Positions 19,839 to 31,125 of a stretch of 64,000 nucleotides of DNA are shown here, one piece after another. The stretch is from Phoenix dactylifera (lineage: Eukaryota; Streptophyta; Magnoliopsida; Arecales; Arecaceae), in the NCBI RefSeq assembly GCF_009389715.1, contig NW_024067695.1:558001-622000 (forward strand), given 5' to 3'. Position 1 is the stretch's first letter. Each line of letters begins with the position of its first letter. The translations under genes were made by a program, and so were the position numbers. Under the pieces are notes generated by a model. That model had not been told where the DNA came from. It worked only from the letters and a program-made list of their open reading frames with translations, and ran no database searches.

Positions 19839-22800
19839 TCACATCGCCACTACCCATTTGGGGAACGAGGATGGTGGGGAGGCAGAGGAGCTCGGTCAAT
19901 CTAAAGCAAGGAGGCAGAGGCTGTCTGTTGGTGGTGACAAGAGCGGTGGTGCTGCCATCGGACTGAGCTGCTGCTACCATGTGGAGCATGGCCATTGCTC
20001 TAGCCACTGGTAGCTTCTGGATCGGGCAAAGAAGGGCCAAGCCACGTCAATTGGCGAGCGGGTAGTGTGTCGCTACCACCCTCGAGCACTCAACCATCTG
20101 ATTGCTGAAGCTGCAACAATGGCCTATATAGATTAGCAGAGCTCACTGAAAAATAAAAGAAACAACCATAGTGACAGAGAAAGGAAGGAAAATAGGCTTA
20201 ATGATGGCTATGAGGGTTAGGTTGACTCTTTTTTCACGGTAGAAGAGGCAACTTCAAAATCAAAGGATGAAGGAGGAGAGGGGGCTGGGGAGAGCTTGGG
20301 TACCTTGGAGTTGGAGGGCGAGCGCAAGAGACCAGGTGACAGTGCTCTTCCTCAACTATGAATGCTAACCCTCACTCTAACCATGAATGCATGAAGAGGA
20401 AAGTGAAGTGGGATTGGAATGCTCCAGACTCTAGAAGCCATTTTGGTGTAAATGGGTAGCAGGCTATGGGTGGGAGTAGTCGGGTTTGGCAGCTTGATTC
20501 AATCCGTTTCAGGCAGATACATGGGTCAATTAAACATATATAACTGAACCTAATTTGATTAGCATTAAACGGGCTAAACGGTTAAATGGGTTGTGATCCT
20601 TGAACCCAAACTTGACCCATTTAATAATAAACAGGTCAAGACGGGTTGATTTGTGTACAATTCGAACATGTTTAGCCCAAACTCAAACCTATTTATTACA
20701 TGTTAGATACGAGTTGGGTTGATAGGTCAGGTTAGAATTTTTGAGCTCTAAGTACATCCAAAAGCACTTGCTTTGGGATGCTTTGGCAGTCCTTGACCAA
20801 TACAAAACAACGATCATGACTAGTAATATGTATACCTCTCTATTGTGTTCATATCTATATGGCATGGTGCTTATATGGACCTGTATAGTAACATACATCA
20901 ATCCATGGATTTGACTCATCTTACCTTGCCCATATATGGCATGTCAATAGTAGAACAGAAATGCGAGGATGTATATAGGAAGCCTAAATGAGAAAATGGA
21001 AGAATAGATTAACTACATGCATGTTTTTGTAGTTTGTTACGACATTGAAACAATGTAGAGGCCTACCGAAATTTTTACCTCCGTCATCTTGTATGCTTCT
21101 AAAATCATATTGCTTCTCTTTTTGTGTTTGTCTCTGGCTGTTGGGGAGAGGGGTGGAGGAGAGAAGGTATTGGAGGTAAATTGGGGAGTGAGTTCTGGAA
21201 GTAGTGACATGGCTTTGAACATCTAGAAACTCCTTGACACTTTATACTATCAGAAACTCACTCCCTTTTAGTTTCTCTTACCGGTTATGCTTTAAACAAA
21301 AGAACAAAGAACAGGACTGCGACGATCTAAAATGAAAAGTATGTCAAATTTGTTCATTTTATTATTGGGCTGAACCAGGAAGCAAAACAAATAGATATCT
21401 TGCATTTTATTTTTTTTTGCATATCGCGTGATGGTAAATGGTCTGTTCAGTCTGACTAGCTACATTAATGAATTAAAACAGGTTTTTATGTTGTTCAATC
21501 CAGCCCGATTAAAATCTCCAGCTAGCTGCCTTAGCCATGTCCAACCTGAGATGAGATCGGCTCTACCTTAACCTTGTTGGTTGTTCTTTCCACCATTAGT
21601 TGGCACACCAACATTATAGAGGAGTTTGATAGTCAATCTACTTTTCAAATAGAAGTGCTTCTTCTTCTTCTTCGGTGCATGGTGTTAATTTATAAAATAT
21701 AGTATATATTATTATTGGGCTGCGACGATCTAAAATGAAAAGTATGTCATATTTGTTCATTTTATTATTGGGCTGAACCAGGAAGCAAAACAAATAGATA
21801 TCTTGCATTTTTTTTTTTTTTGCATATCGCGTGATGGTAAATGGTCTGTTCAGTCTGACTAGCTACATTAATGAATTAAAACAGGTTTTTATGTTGTTCA
21901 ATCCAGCCCGATTAAAATCTCCAGCTAGCTGCCTTAGCCATGTCCAACCTGAGATGAGATCGGCTCTACCTTAACCTTGTTGGTTGTTCTTTCCACCATT
22001 AGTTGGCACACCAACATTATAGAGGAGTTTGATAGTCAATCTACTTTTCAAATAGAAGTGCTTCTTCTTCTTCTTCGGTGTTTTTAGGACAACATGGTGT
22101 TAATTTATAAAATATAGTATATATTAAATTAATGTTCTTTTTTATTAGATAGCATATCTTGTTAGTAAACATCCTTACGAATTTTAGCCCTCTGTTTCTG
22201 AGTTTGATTTTCCGAACTGCTTTAGGTGTCCATATTAATCTTGTTGTGAAAGGCCCCCATGGCTGCAACCACTTGATCTAACCAGCCATCTTTCCTCCAT
22301 TACCTCTATTCTTTCATGTTTAGAAGCAATGCCATTGAAAACTTTACCTTCAATGGGTTTGGAATCATGTAGAGTTGCAGGGCTGAAACTTCTGGTGAGC
22401 ATAAGGATAACGTTTTCTGTTATTTAGCAAGTTATTGATCTTGAAAAATTGTTGTTTTCTTCTCAAACTTGATCTTAAGCTGGGTTCGATATTGGAGTTT
22501 GCTGATAGCTAACTTATGGGGCCAACTTATATATATATAGATCTTTTGCTCTAATATTTGTTTTCTTCATTTCATTGAATGTTTGGAAGCATTTTCATAG
22601 ACTAACCTCAAATTTTGCAAGTTTTTGAGATCTTTTGGAAGCACAATAATGTCTATTTTCAAGATGCCTAAACTCATGTGGTTTGGTAAAAGCCAAAGTC
22701 GAAATTGAAATTGAGTTTTTAAACCTTGCTACTGGCAAGGTTTGCTAGGATTTGAGTTGAGACTGTGGTTGCAAGTATAAGAAGCTAATGAAATCAACAC

Positions 22801-25614
22801 CTTCCTTCCTCTAGTTATATCATGAATTTGGTAAAACTTCTGTTGACATTTAGGTTCTTAAGGCGTACATTCTTGAATCTTCATTTAAAGTTCATTTTGC
22901 TTTGTAATTGAATTCCTATGGTCTATCAGCTGGCTATTTCTTAGTGTATTTGTTGTTCAAATATCCATTTCGTTATTGGCTTCCCTTGCTTTATTTATAG
23001 AATTACGCAAGTTGGTTAATTTATATCTAAGTCTGCGAACTTGGTAGATAAAATAAGGATGGTATAAAACAGTGGGTGCAGTCCATTTTCACATTCCTTT
23101 CTTTTATAAAAAAGACATTTATCTAATCTGTTGTTGAACATTTTAGAAAATACGATGACCCATTTTTTTCAATTTCCTCTTTTGCTTTTCTTATGTGAGT
23201 TTATGTGTCTGGTAAATTGGGTTATAATACACTAATGGTGAATTGAGAAGGTTTGCACACAGCAGACAGGAAAGTATGCGGAACCGATCGAACCGACGTA
23301 CTAGTGGGGACCGGTATCGAACTGGCCAACCGGGAAAAAAAAATTGCAACGCGCGCACGTCCGCTTTTTTGCCACGGAGTGGCATTCATGCGGGGCCCCG
23401 CAGGCAGCGAGCCTGAGCAGGGAACCGCGCCTCCCCGCTCGCACCTGCACTGGTGGGCTGCCCCGCGCGCGAAGCCCTTTTTTTCCCTTTTTTTTTTCCT
23501 TCTTTCTTCTCGAACCCTCTTCCTCTCCTTCTCCTCTCTTCTCCTCTCTTTTTCCTTTCTCCCACGAGCAAAGAAGGGGCCGGAACTGCGAGCAAAACGA
23601 GTGATCCTTGTCGGCCTGTGGGAGGAGGTCGGCCCGAAGTGACAGGTAGGCTTTTTCTCTTCTTCGTCTTCTCTTCTTTCTCTTTTTCTTCATCTTCTTT
23701 CTCTTCTTCCTCTTCTTTCTTTCTCTTCTTTCCTCTTCTTCCTCTTTTTCTTTCCGAGTGTCAGTACCAGGCTTGTACCGGTTCGAACCAGACCGTTTCG
23801 CACCGGTACGGGCAAAGAGGTCGGAACCGAATTCAATGGTTGTACCGTACTGGTGCTGGCCGGTACTGGTACGGTACAAGCTGAACCGGTTAGTTCCAAC
23901 GGGTTCAGCATACCCTGGCAGTCAGTAACCTAAATTCCACTTATCTTTATTCCCATGTGATTAATAGCTAAGAGGGGCGTGAATTCCACTTATCTTTATT
24001 CCTATGTAATTAATAGCTAAGAAGGGTGAGTGGGTCATATATCAATGCACTGAATGCATCCATAGAGTTGAGTGCTTGGTGTACCCTTTGGCACATTTAG
24101 TGCATTATTCAATTGAAAGGAACCTGTTTATGATTTTATTTTCATTGTAATAAAAGGAAGGGTTCTTTGGTAAAATTTGCTCATCCAATGTTGCCAGTAC
24201 CCCTTGTCTATTATGTATATTAGTGATGGGATTTGAGGGATATAATCTACGGTAGGTCATCTTGACTGAGAGCACACTTTAATCATAGTCTTCATTATTT
24301 CAGATGCCTCCTGCCAAGATTCAACTATGCATACATTCTTCTGCTCATGCATCAATTGATTTGATCTGGTATGCATTTTTTGGCTGAAGAATCTGATACG
24401 GGTTTAGCAACATAGAACCACGCAGGAACTTTGGTTAATGTGTTTTAAGTTGTGTAAATCATGATTAAAGATAAGTATATTCAAAAATATGACCCACCAT
24501 TTATATTGGGTTCAAGCTCTAATTATACATTTTTTGTCTACTTGATTCATAGTTAATTAACCTAAGAAAAATTTGATCTTTGGTATTCATTCTAGATATT
24601 GCAGATCATGGCCAGTGATGCAGTACATTTTGCTCCAGAATATATCTAGTATTGCATTTGCGGTTCATGTGAGCCTTCACAACCCCACAAATGCATTGTT
24701 ATCTTCTAATATCTCATAAATCATGGCTTTCACTTAGGTGAGGTGTGAGCTACATTAGCACCATGTTGCTCATGTTTTCTATTTGCCATTGTGCCCCCTT
24801 ATGCATATTGTACCTAGTATGGAGTAACAAAGGCACATCCCAGTCACTGCACGATTTTTTGGTGCCTCGTTTAATAATTTTGTTAACTTATTTTACCAAT
24901 TATTTTTTAACATTTTGCACAGGTCAGAAACTGTCTGGTATTGCTGGAAGCCCAGCATATGTTGCACCTGAAGTCCTATTAGGACATTATTCTGAGAAAG
25001 TGGATATCTGGGCTGCTGGGGTGCTGCTTTATGCACTGCTAGTTGGTACTCTTCCATTTCGAGGTGAATCTTTGGAAGCTGTTTTTGAGGCAATTAAAAA
25101 GGTTGAGCTTGATTTCCAAAGCGGGATATGGGAGTCAGTGTCAGAACTTGCACGGGATCTGGTCCATCGGATGCTGACCCGAAGTGTCTCCACAAGATTG
25201 GCTGCTGATGAAGTCTTAAGTGCGTCAATAATATCTGCTTCCTGTTCATTTATATTCTTTGTTTCACATTTACATGATTCTGATGGTGATTTTATTGGGG
25301 TTTCAGGACACCCATGGATTCTGTTCTACACAGAGTGCCCATCGAAGGCATTGGCAATAAAATCAAGAGTCAGAAACAGTGAACCCAGAATTGAGGTGCA
25401 AAGAATTGGAGTCATCAGCAACTCTCCATCTATGGAGGGATTGAGTTGCAAGTCAGAGGAACAGGATGCCTGTGGTTTTGTTGATGCTCTTGCAGTGGCA
25501 ATATCACGTGTGAGAATATCTGAGCCGAAGCGGAGTAGGATTTGTGACCCTGGGAGTCCAATTCAGCAGCAGTGCTCTTCTAACATGAAGTCTAACCTCT
25601 GTACAGCTTTCTGA
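15237..25614 (+). CDS. Serine/threonine protein kinase PEPKR2 (PEP carboxylase kinase-related), three exons
   Basis: Exons 15237-15972, 24923-25219 and 25307-25614 join in frame (GT-AG throughout) to 446 residues. The N-terminal 100 residues are basic (GLKRKLGCIDPVTSIGRKKK). The kinase domain then runs from about residue 100: glycine loop GQGRFG, ATP lysine in FACK (129), HRDIKPEN (216-223), DFG (236-238), then SPAYVAPE and ending at RHPWILFYT. GRKKKLENEYTLG and ETVHREVEIMQHLSGHP match my recollection of the Arabidopsis PEPKR2 type, a CDPK/SnRK-superfamily kinase without EF hands. The C-terminus has no calmodulin-like domain, which argues against a CDPK. The family's substrates are poorly known. 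An alternative ATG lies 24 bp upstream at 15213. The splice at 15972/24923 splits a glycine codon; 25219/25307 splits the arginine of RHPW. All key catalytic residues are present. Confidence 0.93.
15973..18340. other. PEPKR2 intron 1, 5' part
   Basis: T-rich intron sequence with no open frame worth noting and no repeat that I could name. Confidence 0.55.
18345..18925. repeat. Dispersed repeat with AAGGTTCG end
   Basis: It starts CCAAGGTTCGTTGAACTAGT and contains GTACCGGTTGG and a purine-rich GGGAGAGAGG block. Its left end resembles the reverse complement of the end of the repeat at 36585-36765 (AAGGTTCGCTG). Both look like members of one dispersed, unclassified family rich in GTACCGGT-type words. 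The boundaries are approximate. Confidence 0.4.
18926..20745. repeat. Non-autonomous DNA-transposon-like repeat rich in GGGTCA words
   Basis: It begins GGGGCAGCAATCGTGTTGGG. Many direct and inverted copies of ACAGGTCA, GACCTG and TTTAATAAA follow, and it closes with matching GGTCAAGACGGGTTG-type sequence. A related block lies at 49229-49850. Such elements, which begin with GGGGC/TGNCAA and carry name-like GGGTCGGGT repeats, are usually non-autonomous hAT or Mutator relatives. The superfamily is not settled here and no target duplication was found. Confidence 0.4.
19751..19835. repeat. Compound microsatellite (CA)n(GA)n
   Basis: A run of AC dinucleotides from about 19751 to 19796 changes directly into AG dinucleotides to about 19835, all uninterrupted. 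It is probably highly length-variable. Confidence 0.97.
21318..22125. repeat. Tandem segmental duplication, 403-bp spacing, in PEPKR2 intron 1
   Basis: The block starting TGCGACGATCTAAAATGAAA at 21318 recurs at 21721 with very few changes. It runs to the shared end GTGTTAATTTATAAAATATA. Copy 2 has about 12 extra bases (TTTTTAGGACAA) near 22080, and the T-run length also differs. At the junction (about 21709-21722) the string ATTATTGGGCTG is also found inside the unit, as at 21361. Confidence 0.93.
22126..23270. other. PEPKR2 intron 1, middle part
   Basis: AT-rich intron sequence without recognisable features. Confidence 0.5.
23275..23925. repeat. Repeat with GGTACCGGT-type ends and a CT-rich core
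   Basis: The left part has AACCGATCGAACCGACGTAC and GGACCGGTATCG. The right part has GGCCGGTACTGGTACGGTAC and GCTGAACCGGTTAG. Between them lie GC-rich sequence and a CT-rich block of about 280 bp (23470-23760). The ends form loose inverted repeats. It resembles the 36585-36765 and 18345 repeats and may be a longer member of that family. No coding function is evident: the long open frames here come from the purine/pyrimidine-rich strand bias. Confidence 0.45.
23933..24030. repeat. 49-bp tandem duplication
   Basis: AATTCCACTTATCTTTATTC at 23933 recurs at 23982. The units differ at a few positions and both end in TTAATAGCTAAGA plus a G-rich stretch. Confidence 0.9.
24031..24922. other. PEPKR2 intron 1, 3' part
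   Basis: AT-rich, with no element recognised. It ends in acceptor TTTTGCACAG at 24922. Confidence 0.55.
24923..25219 (+). CDS. PEPKR2 exon 2
   Basis: Codes for the activation segment and C-lobe (SPAYVAPEVLLGHYSEKVD to TRLAADEVL). Donor GTGCGTC begins at 25220. Confidence 0.93.
25307..25614 (+). CDS. PEPKR2 exon 3
   Basis: Codes for the end of the kinase domain (HPWILFYT) and the C-terminal tail of about 90 residues, with no recognised domain. Stop TGA at 25612-25614; the acceptor is GGGGTTTCAG. Confidence 0.92.
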
Positions 25615-28500
25615 CTCTGGTATATAGCAGTAGCTGAGTCCATGACAGCACATTTGCAAGCTAAACTCATTGGGTGGTAACATCTGTGACACGGTTGGTG
25701 GCAATTTTGAGGCTTAAAATTATTGACTTGGTTATACTCGGTTATGCTGTCCTCTTGACAAAGGCCTTTGAGATATTTGTTCCGGTTTGATTGAACCATA
25801 CTTACGTAACCCTAACTTGGTAAGCAGGCAAACTTAAATGTAAATTTAGTGTAAATAAGACTAAATGCTCTCTGTGGATATTAATATTTTTAGCTCACTG
25901 GTGCCACTGCCGTTCATGCACCTTGTTTTTTCTACTTAAGTTGCCCAAAAATTCACGGATTATGTGACAACTGTTTGTAGAGTATGACCATATTTCGTCA
26001 ACTAAATGTTGATGCAATCCATCAATTGAAGACATGTAGTTTTATTCAAATTCGTGCATTTTAGGAATAAAAAAGTCTGCTGCATGTACTACACATTAGA
26101 ATTTACATTGCTGTGTAATTTCCAAAGAGAATACTTCCTGCGTTTGTCCAATGGCAAGGAGGTTGCTCTTGTGGTAATTAGATGTCCTTGTTACCAGCTT
26201 GATGAGAGTTTTTTGTGTTTTAGCTTTTTGTTGATAAGTGAAATATTGGTTTGCATTGTTATCCCTTTATTAGCATTAATGAGATTTGAGGCCGAAGCAT
26301 TATAATGTTGGGGGGAGATTGCCAAGAAGCTAATCTAATGTGGCTTCTCTGTTATTTTTTTTATTTTATTTTTGCATGAGTATATAGATATGTATGGGGC
26401 CTGTGGGCGATGAAAACTAGGATAATTGTTTGTGATAAAATTAAGAATAGCTGTACCAATCAACAGGCTGTATGTTGGACACAGTGGATACAGAACCAGC
26501 TACTCGCAAGCAACAGGCAATGTAGTTTAGGTTGGACAGAAACTAGGCAACAAACTTTCCTTTACTCCATTCAGGGGTAAAAGTGAGCTGGATAATATTT
26601 CGGATTCGTTCGAATCTATCTGAATATGGATAAAAATTTGAGCATTCGATTAATATCGGTATTCATATCTATATTTTTTTAACAAAAAATAGATATAAAT
26701 ATAGATAAAATAACTATATCCAAATATTTGATTTTATTTATAATTTTATTTAATTTTATATAGTACTTACGAACTTTTAAAATAAATATATAATTATATT
26801 AACATATTATTAACTTGAGTTATTATATATTTAGTAATAAATTTTTTTTCTATAATCATAATGTTTAATTATCCAACTTATATTCATATTTATAATCATA
26901 TTTACAATATTCAATTTGTGACTATATATATTTAAATCAAATATGAATATAATTTTATATATCCGACTAATATTTATATTTGTATCTGTATTCATCAACT
27001 AAAACAAATATATATATGAATATACTGGTATTCGATCCCATTTCAGTCTTAACTCTATCCACAAGTTGTGCCATAAAATTCATATTATTCTACGTGCATC
27101 TAGAGGGCCAATATCCCACACAAACAAGGGGTTTAAGACCTTATTTTAAAACTAACATATAAACAAACAAACAAATAAATAGAATTGTTTCCAGTAGTCC
27201 ATGGATATATATATGGCCTTACACTTTTATTTTCCCACCTTTGGTATATCACAGGCATATAAAAGTATAATGATTTATTGACATTTTTTCTATTATAGAG
27301 CTAACTCCTGTAACTTTCACTTGTGAGGGCCACAAGCCTCCGGCCCTCTTTGCTGTGCTATAGACATCTTTCTTGTTAAAAAGATTCTCAAAGTTAGTTC
27401 ATTTTTTGCTCTGCAGGTGGAAGCAAGAAAAATGTACTAATTCTAATTGCGTTACACTTGGGTTTTGAATGGTGCCCAATGAAGCAACATGAATGGTGGA
27501 GGACAATCCAGTGACTTTTTTGAATGACTTTCCTGAGTTTGGGTAGGTCAAGCTGGTAGTGTTCTATGTTCATGCAAAATCAAAAATGCTTTGGTAGTTC
27601 AAAAATGTAACTCAAACTATTACTTAGCTGGTGTCTTGCATTCTCATTTTTTTCCCCTTTTCTTTAAAAAGCCATTCTAATTGCTTTGTACTTGAGTTTC
27701 GAATGGTGCCAAATGAAGCAACATGAATGGTGGAAGACAGTTGAGTGACTTTTCTGAATGATTTTTCTGAGCGACCATCGCGTGTGCTTCGCATCTTCTA
27801 TTGGACTGCATGCATCGCTTAATTATTAAAAAACAAAACCTCTTTTTTTTCCGAATATTTATGGTCAATGGCACCTTGAAATAATTCCAATTTCAGAATT
27901 CGTTCGCTAATATTAGGTGCTTAGTTTCTATGGGCAGTAGAGTCGAAATCAGAGGATAGAATGTGCAATTCTACTCAGGAGCTCTTTTAAATTTCGCATG
28001 CTGCCCCGAGCTGCACTTTGATTGCTAGATTTGGGCAGCAAATACTTTTTTATCGGAGAGGATGGTCTATTACCTTCGCATGCACTACTCCCGTCAACTT
28101 TGAGGTTGAAGTTTTCGAGGTTTCCATTTTTTTTTTTTCTAATAAGTGACGTGTTTCGCAATATCTTACTCGGAACAAGACTATGGGGAAAGATGAATAT
28201 GTGCATACAAAGTTGAGATGTCGCTTTATTCAGTAGAGGCGCATTTCTGACGCAGGTGTACATAAAATCCTGGCCCTTGGTGTCTTAACCCCAATTATTT
28301 GATATACCCCAAAATGTTGATTAGGATATATCGATATAACGATCCAGATTTTTCAATCATTCTTTTATGATTCTAACTTCCATATTTGATCAAGATCTAG
28401 GTTCAACTTGGTTTCAGTCACCCAACAAATGACCAAGATATTAAGGTTTAAAAAGCTATAAGTGAGAGGCATCTAAAAATTGCTATGGATATGATGATCG
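25615..28500. other. Intergenic spacer with AT-rich repeats
   Basis: No gene. 26580-27060 is a very AT-rich block with repeated ATATCCG/TATTCATAT words and related ends (GGATAATATTTCGGATTCG on the left, GAATATACTGGTATTCGATCC on the right), probably a decayed non-autonomous element. The rest is unremarkable apart from the direct repeat listed separately. Confidence 0.4.
27441..27773. repeat. Direct repeat of about 100 bp, 234 bp apart
   Basis: TTCTAATTGC at 27441 and 27675 each start a block that continues with GAATGGTGCC(C/A)AATGAAGCAA, CATGAATGGTGGA and TGACTTTT-TGAATGA. The copies differ at roughly one base in ten. Confidence 0.85.
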
Positions 28501-28529
28501 ACTACTTAAAACCAAAAGATTCTTCAACT

Positions 28530-29440
28530 CAGCACAAGTTGGTCTAAAATGAGCCGGACGCATATCTTTCTTTTGTGAAGAAAAAGGATGAAGAAAACAC
28601 CAATTGAAACTTCAATGCAGGTCGATGGGAGGCAAATGGATTGTCCTACTTCAGCATGGAGTCATCCAATTTTGGCCGACATACCTCAGAGCGACCAGAG
28701 GCCAGACCTCAGTCCCATCAAGAGCCAAGCCGATCTAAGCGCACCAAAAGTCGAGCCAATCTTACCAGAGGCCGGGCCGACCTCCGCCTGCCGAAGGCCG
28801 AGCCGACCTCGTCAAGCACATGTCGCGGCCTCCAAGCCTGCCTGACCTCGCTCGCAGCCGTACCTGCGCGCATGCCCACGCCAACATATGTGGCCGAATA
28901 TCCCAGCCTGGCCAGTCCCCTTCTACGAACCATTACTTGCTGGCCACGCCATGACGCGCTAACCAAGGATCGTACTCTGCCACACCTGTCAAGGGTCATA
29001 CTCTGCCACACCTATCAAGGATCATACCCCGCCGCACCTGCCAACACACGTCATCTCCAACTATTGGCCAGTTGATCACATCTCAGCCCGAGATTTCAGG
29101 TAACGGCCGTCATCCTCACCTTATAAAAAGGGAGTAGGGAAAGTCCTTTGGTAGGCGATTAGAAGCCATTAAAAGCAATACAAAATACTCAGAAGCCCCT
29201 CCAAAAACTCTGCTAACTTAACCGTCGAAGGGCCTTTGCTGGAATCCACGGCCAAGGTTTTATGCAAATACCCCGAAACACAGGAGGTGGCTCCCTCTCT
29301 CCGTCCCAGTCGGTGTCTTCTCAGCTTTCTCCGTCCCGGCCAGTGTCTTCTCGGCTTTCTCCGATGTGGTCACCCACAGGCCAGATTTCAACCACAACGC
29401 ATGCAATGCTAATGTAGTCTGGTTAGTGGGAATGCTAAGG
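28530..29440 (+). mobile_element. Fragment of a Ty3/gypsy-like LTR
   Basis: GC-rich sequence with repeated GCCGAGCCGACC-type words is followed by a TATA-like CCTTATAAAAAGGGAG (about 29120-29136). About 85 bp further on is AACTTAACCGTCGAAGGGCC, which resembles the U5 motif (ACTTGAGCGTCGGAG...) of many plant gypsy LTRs. No second LTR, polyprotein, primer-binding site or target duplication was found. It is best read as an LTR fragment or a degraded solo LTR; the ends are approximate. Confidence 0.5.
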
Positions 29441-30081
29441 CAGTCTAGTCCAACTCGCGTGGAGCCTCAAGTCGTCTGCATCACCCACCCATTTTTTTTG
29501 TTTTTTAAAGTACACAAATCGAATAGGGTGGCAACCCCGATCCAAATTCTCCAAGCTTATTGCATTATTGGCAGTTTTGGAACCATGCTCCCTTATTTTA
29601 CTTGATCCAAGAAAATCAATCTTCTGTTCTACTCCACAAAACCATTTCTTTATATTTTCTTTACATACGGAACTCACATGGAAGACATCAGATAGTACTT
29701 CTTTCATTCTATTACGTAGTTATTAAGTAATTCTATTATATAGTTAGGCAGTTGACAACTTAAATTAGTGAGAGCATCTTCCCTCCTACTTTCGCTCATC
29801 CCACGCATCATTCTTTCTCCATTTCTAGTTCTTATCACATTCATATCCCCCCAAACGTGCCCTCTCTATCTCTCACAGCTTTAAGCTTTCCACCTTTACT
29901 ACTCCACCTAGGTCTTTCAACGCGACTGAACCACACAAGCCAAGGAGAAGGAAGAGAACAGAGAGTTCTCAGGGCTCAACAACGACTCCAACAGTACCAC
30001 GCCCGTATCCAATAAATACAGTAGCCTCTCCAATCTCCCGTAGGGGAAATCCTCACAACACTAGAAGGCATAGTCCTGAGG
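29441..30081 (+). other. Spacer and probable leader of the glycosyltransferase gene
   Basis: No gene. Sequence becomes C/T- and purine-rich from about 29800 up to the start codon, as in a promoter and 5' leader. No clear TATA box was picked out. Confidence 0.4.
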
Positions 30082-31125
30082 ATGCGCCGATCAACTCCAG
30101 CTCAGGATCGCATACCCACAGAATGCTTCTCCAAGCGAAGAGGCTTCCCCACTTCCACCCAGTCTTCCAAGTGCTCCCATTGCTTCCTCATCACCCTCAT
30201 CACCTTCCTCGCCCTCCTCCAAATCCCAACACTAATCCAAGCAGTACTCAAGACCCCCCTCTCCTTCTCCCTCTTCTCCCCCTCATGGCCATTTCCTCAC
30301 CAAGCCCACAACCTAATTTACTCGCTCGCAAAGCCCAAGCTCCAGGAACCGGCCGTTACATTCCTCCCCCTCAAAGACCTCCGGCTCGCCAAAACCGCCA
30401 TGGAGGGCAACACTTGGTTCATGAGCTCCCTAAACGACACCTACGAGGCAGGCGAGACCGAGTTCCTCCACTTCCCCTCGAAGGAGCGGGACGGTCGGCT
30501 TCTGTGCTTGGCGGGCAGCGACCCATCGAATGGCACGAGGAATTCATACACATTGGCACCGCCGGATGCCCTCCCGCGCAACGCGAAGCTCCTCTCGGGC
30601 CTGACATACGTGTCGGATACGTACTACGACTACGATAACTTGTGGCATGGGCTATCGGCGGTGGTGCCATTTGTGGCATGGCACCGGAGGAAAGGGTGCG
30701 TTAGGCCAGCAAGGTGGGTGCTGTACCATAGAGGAGAACTTAGAACGCGCATGGGCCCGTGGGTTGCAGCCCTGATGAAGGCAGTCTTCGGACAGGAGGT
30801 GGCGATCGAGCGGTTCGAGAAGAGCCAAGAGGGGCCGATTTGCTTTGAGGAGGCAGTGGTGTTTAGGCACAACGAGGGATCGATGGCGAGGGAGAGGAGG
30901 GAGGAGGTGTATGACATGATGAGGTGCAAGGCTCGAGCTTACTGCGGGATTAGCACGGCTGTTGGAGGCTTGAATGCCGTAAGGCTTACATTGCTGTTGA
31001 GGACGGGGGCCAGGTCGTTTAAGGACGAGCCGGCAGTTATAAGGATCTTTGGGAGGGAGTGCATGAGGGTGGATGCGTGCCAACTCAAGGTTGCCAGGCC
31101 TAATAATTTGACATTCTGCGATCAG
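30082..31125 (+). CDS. GT61 exon 1
   Basis: Residues 1-348, ending NNLTFCDQ. The donor GTCGGTG at 31126 is slightly atypical but gives the correct joint. Confidence 0.92.

Noticed and set aside
23253-23911. Overlapping lysine/glutamate- or serine/phenylalanine-rich frames
   Set aside because: They come from the CT-rich tract of a repeat, where both strands stay open because stops are rare in pure pyrimidine or purine sequence.
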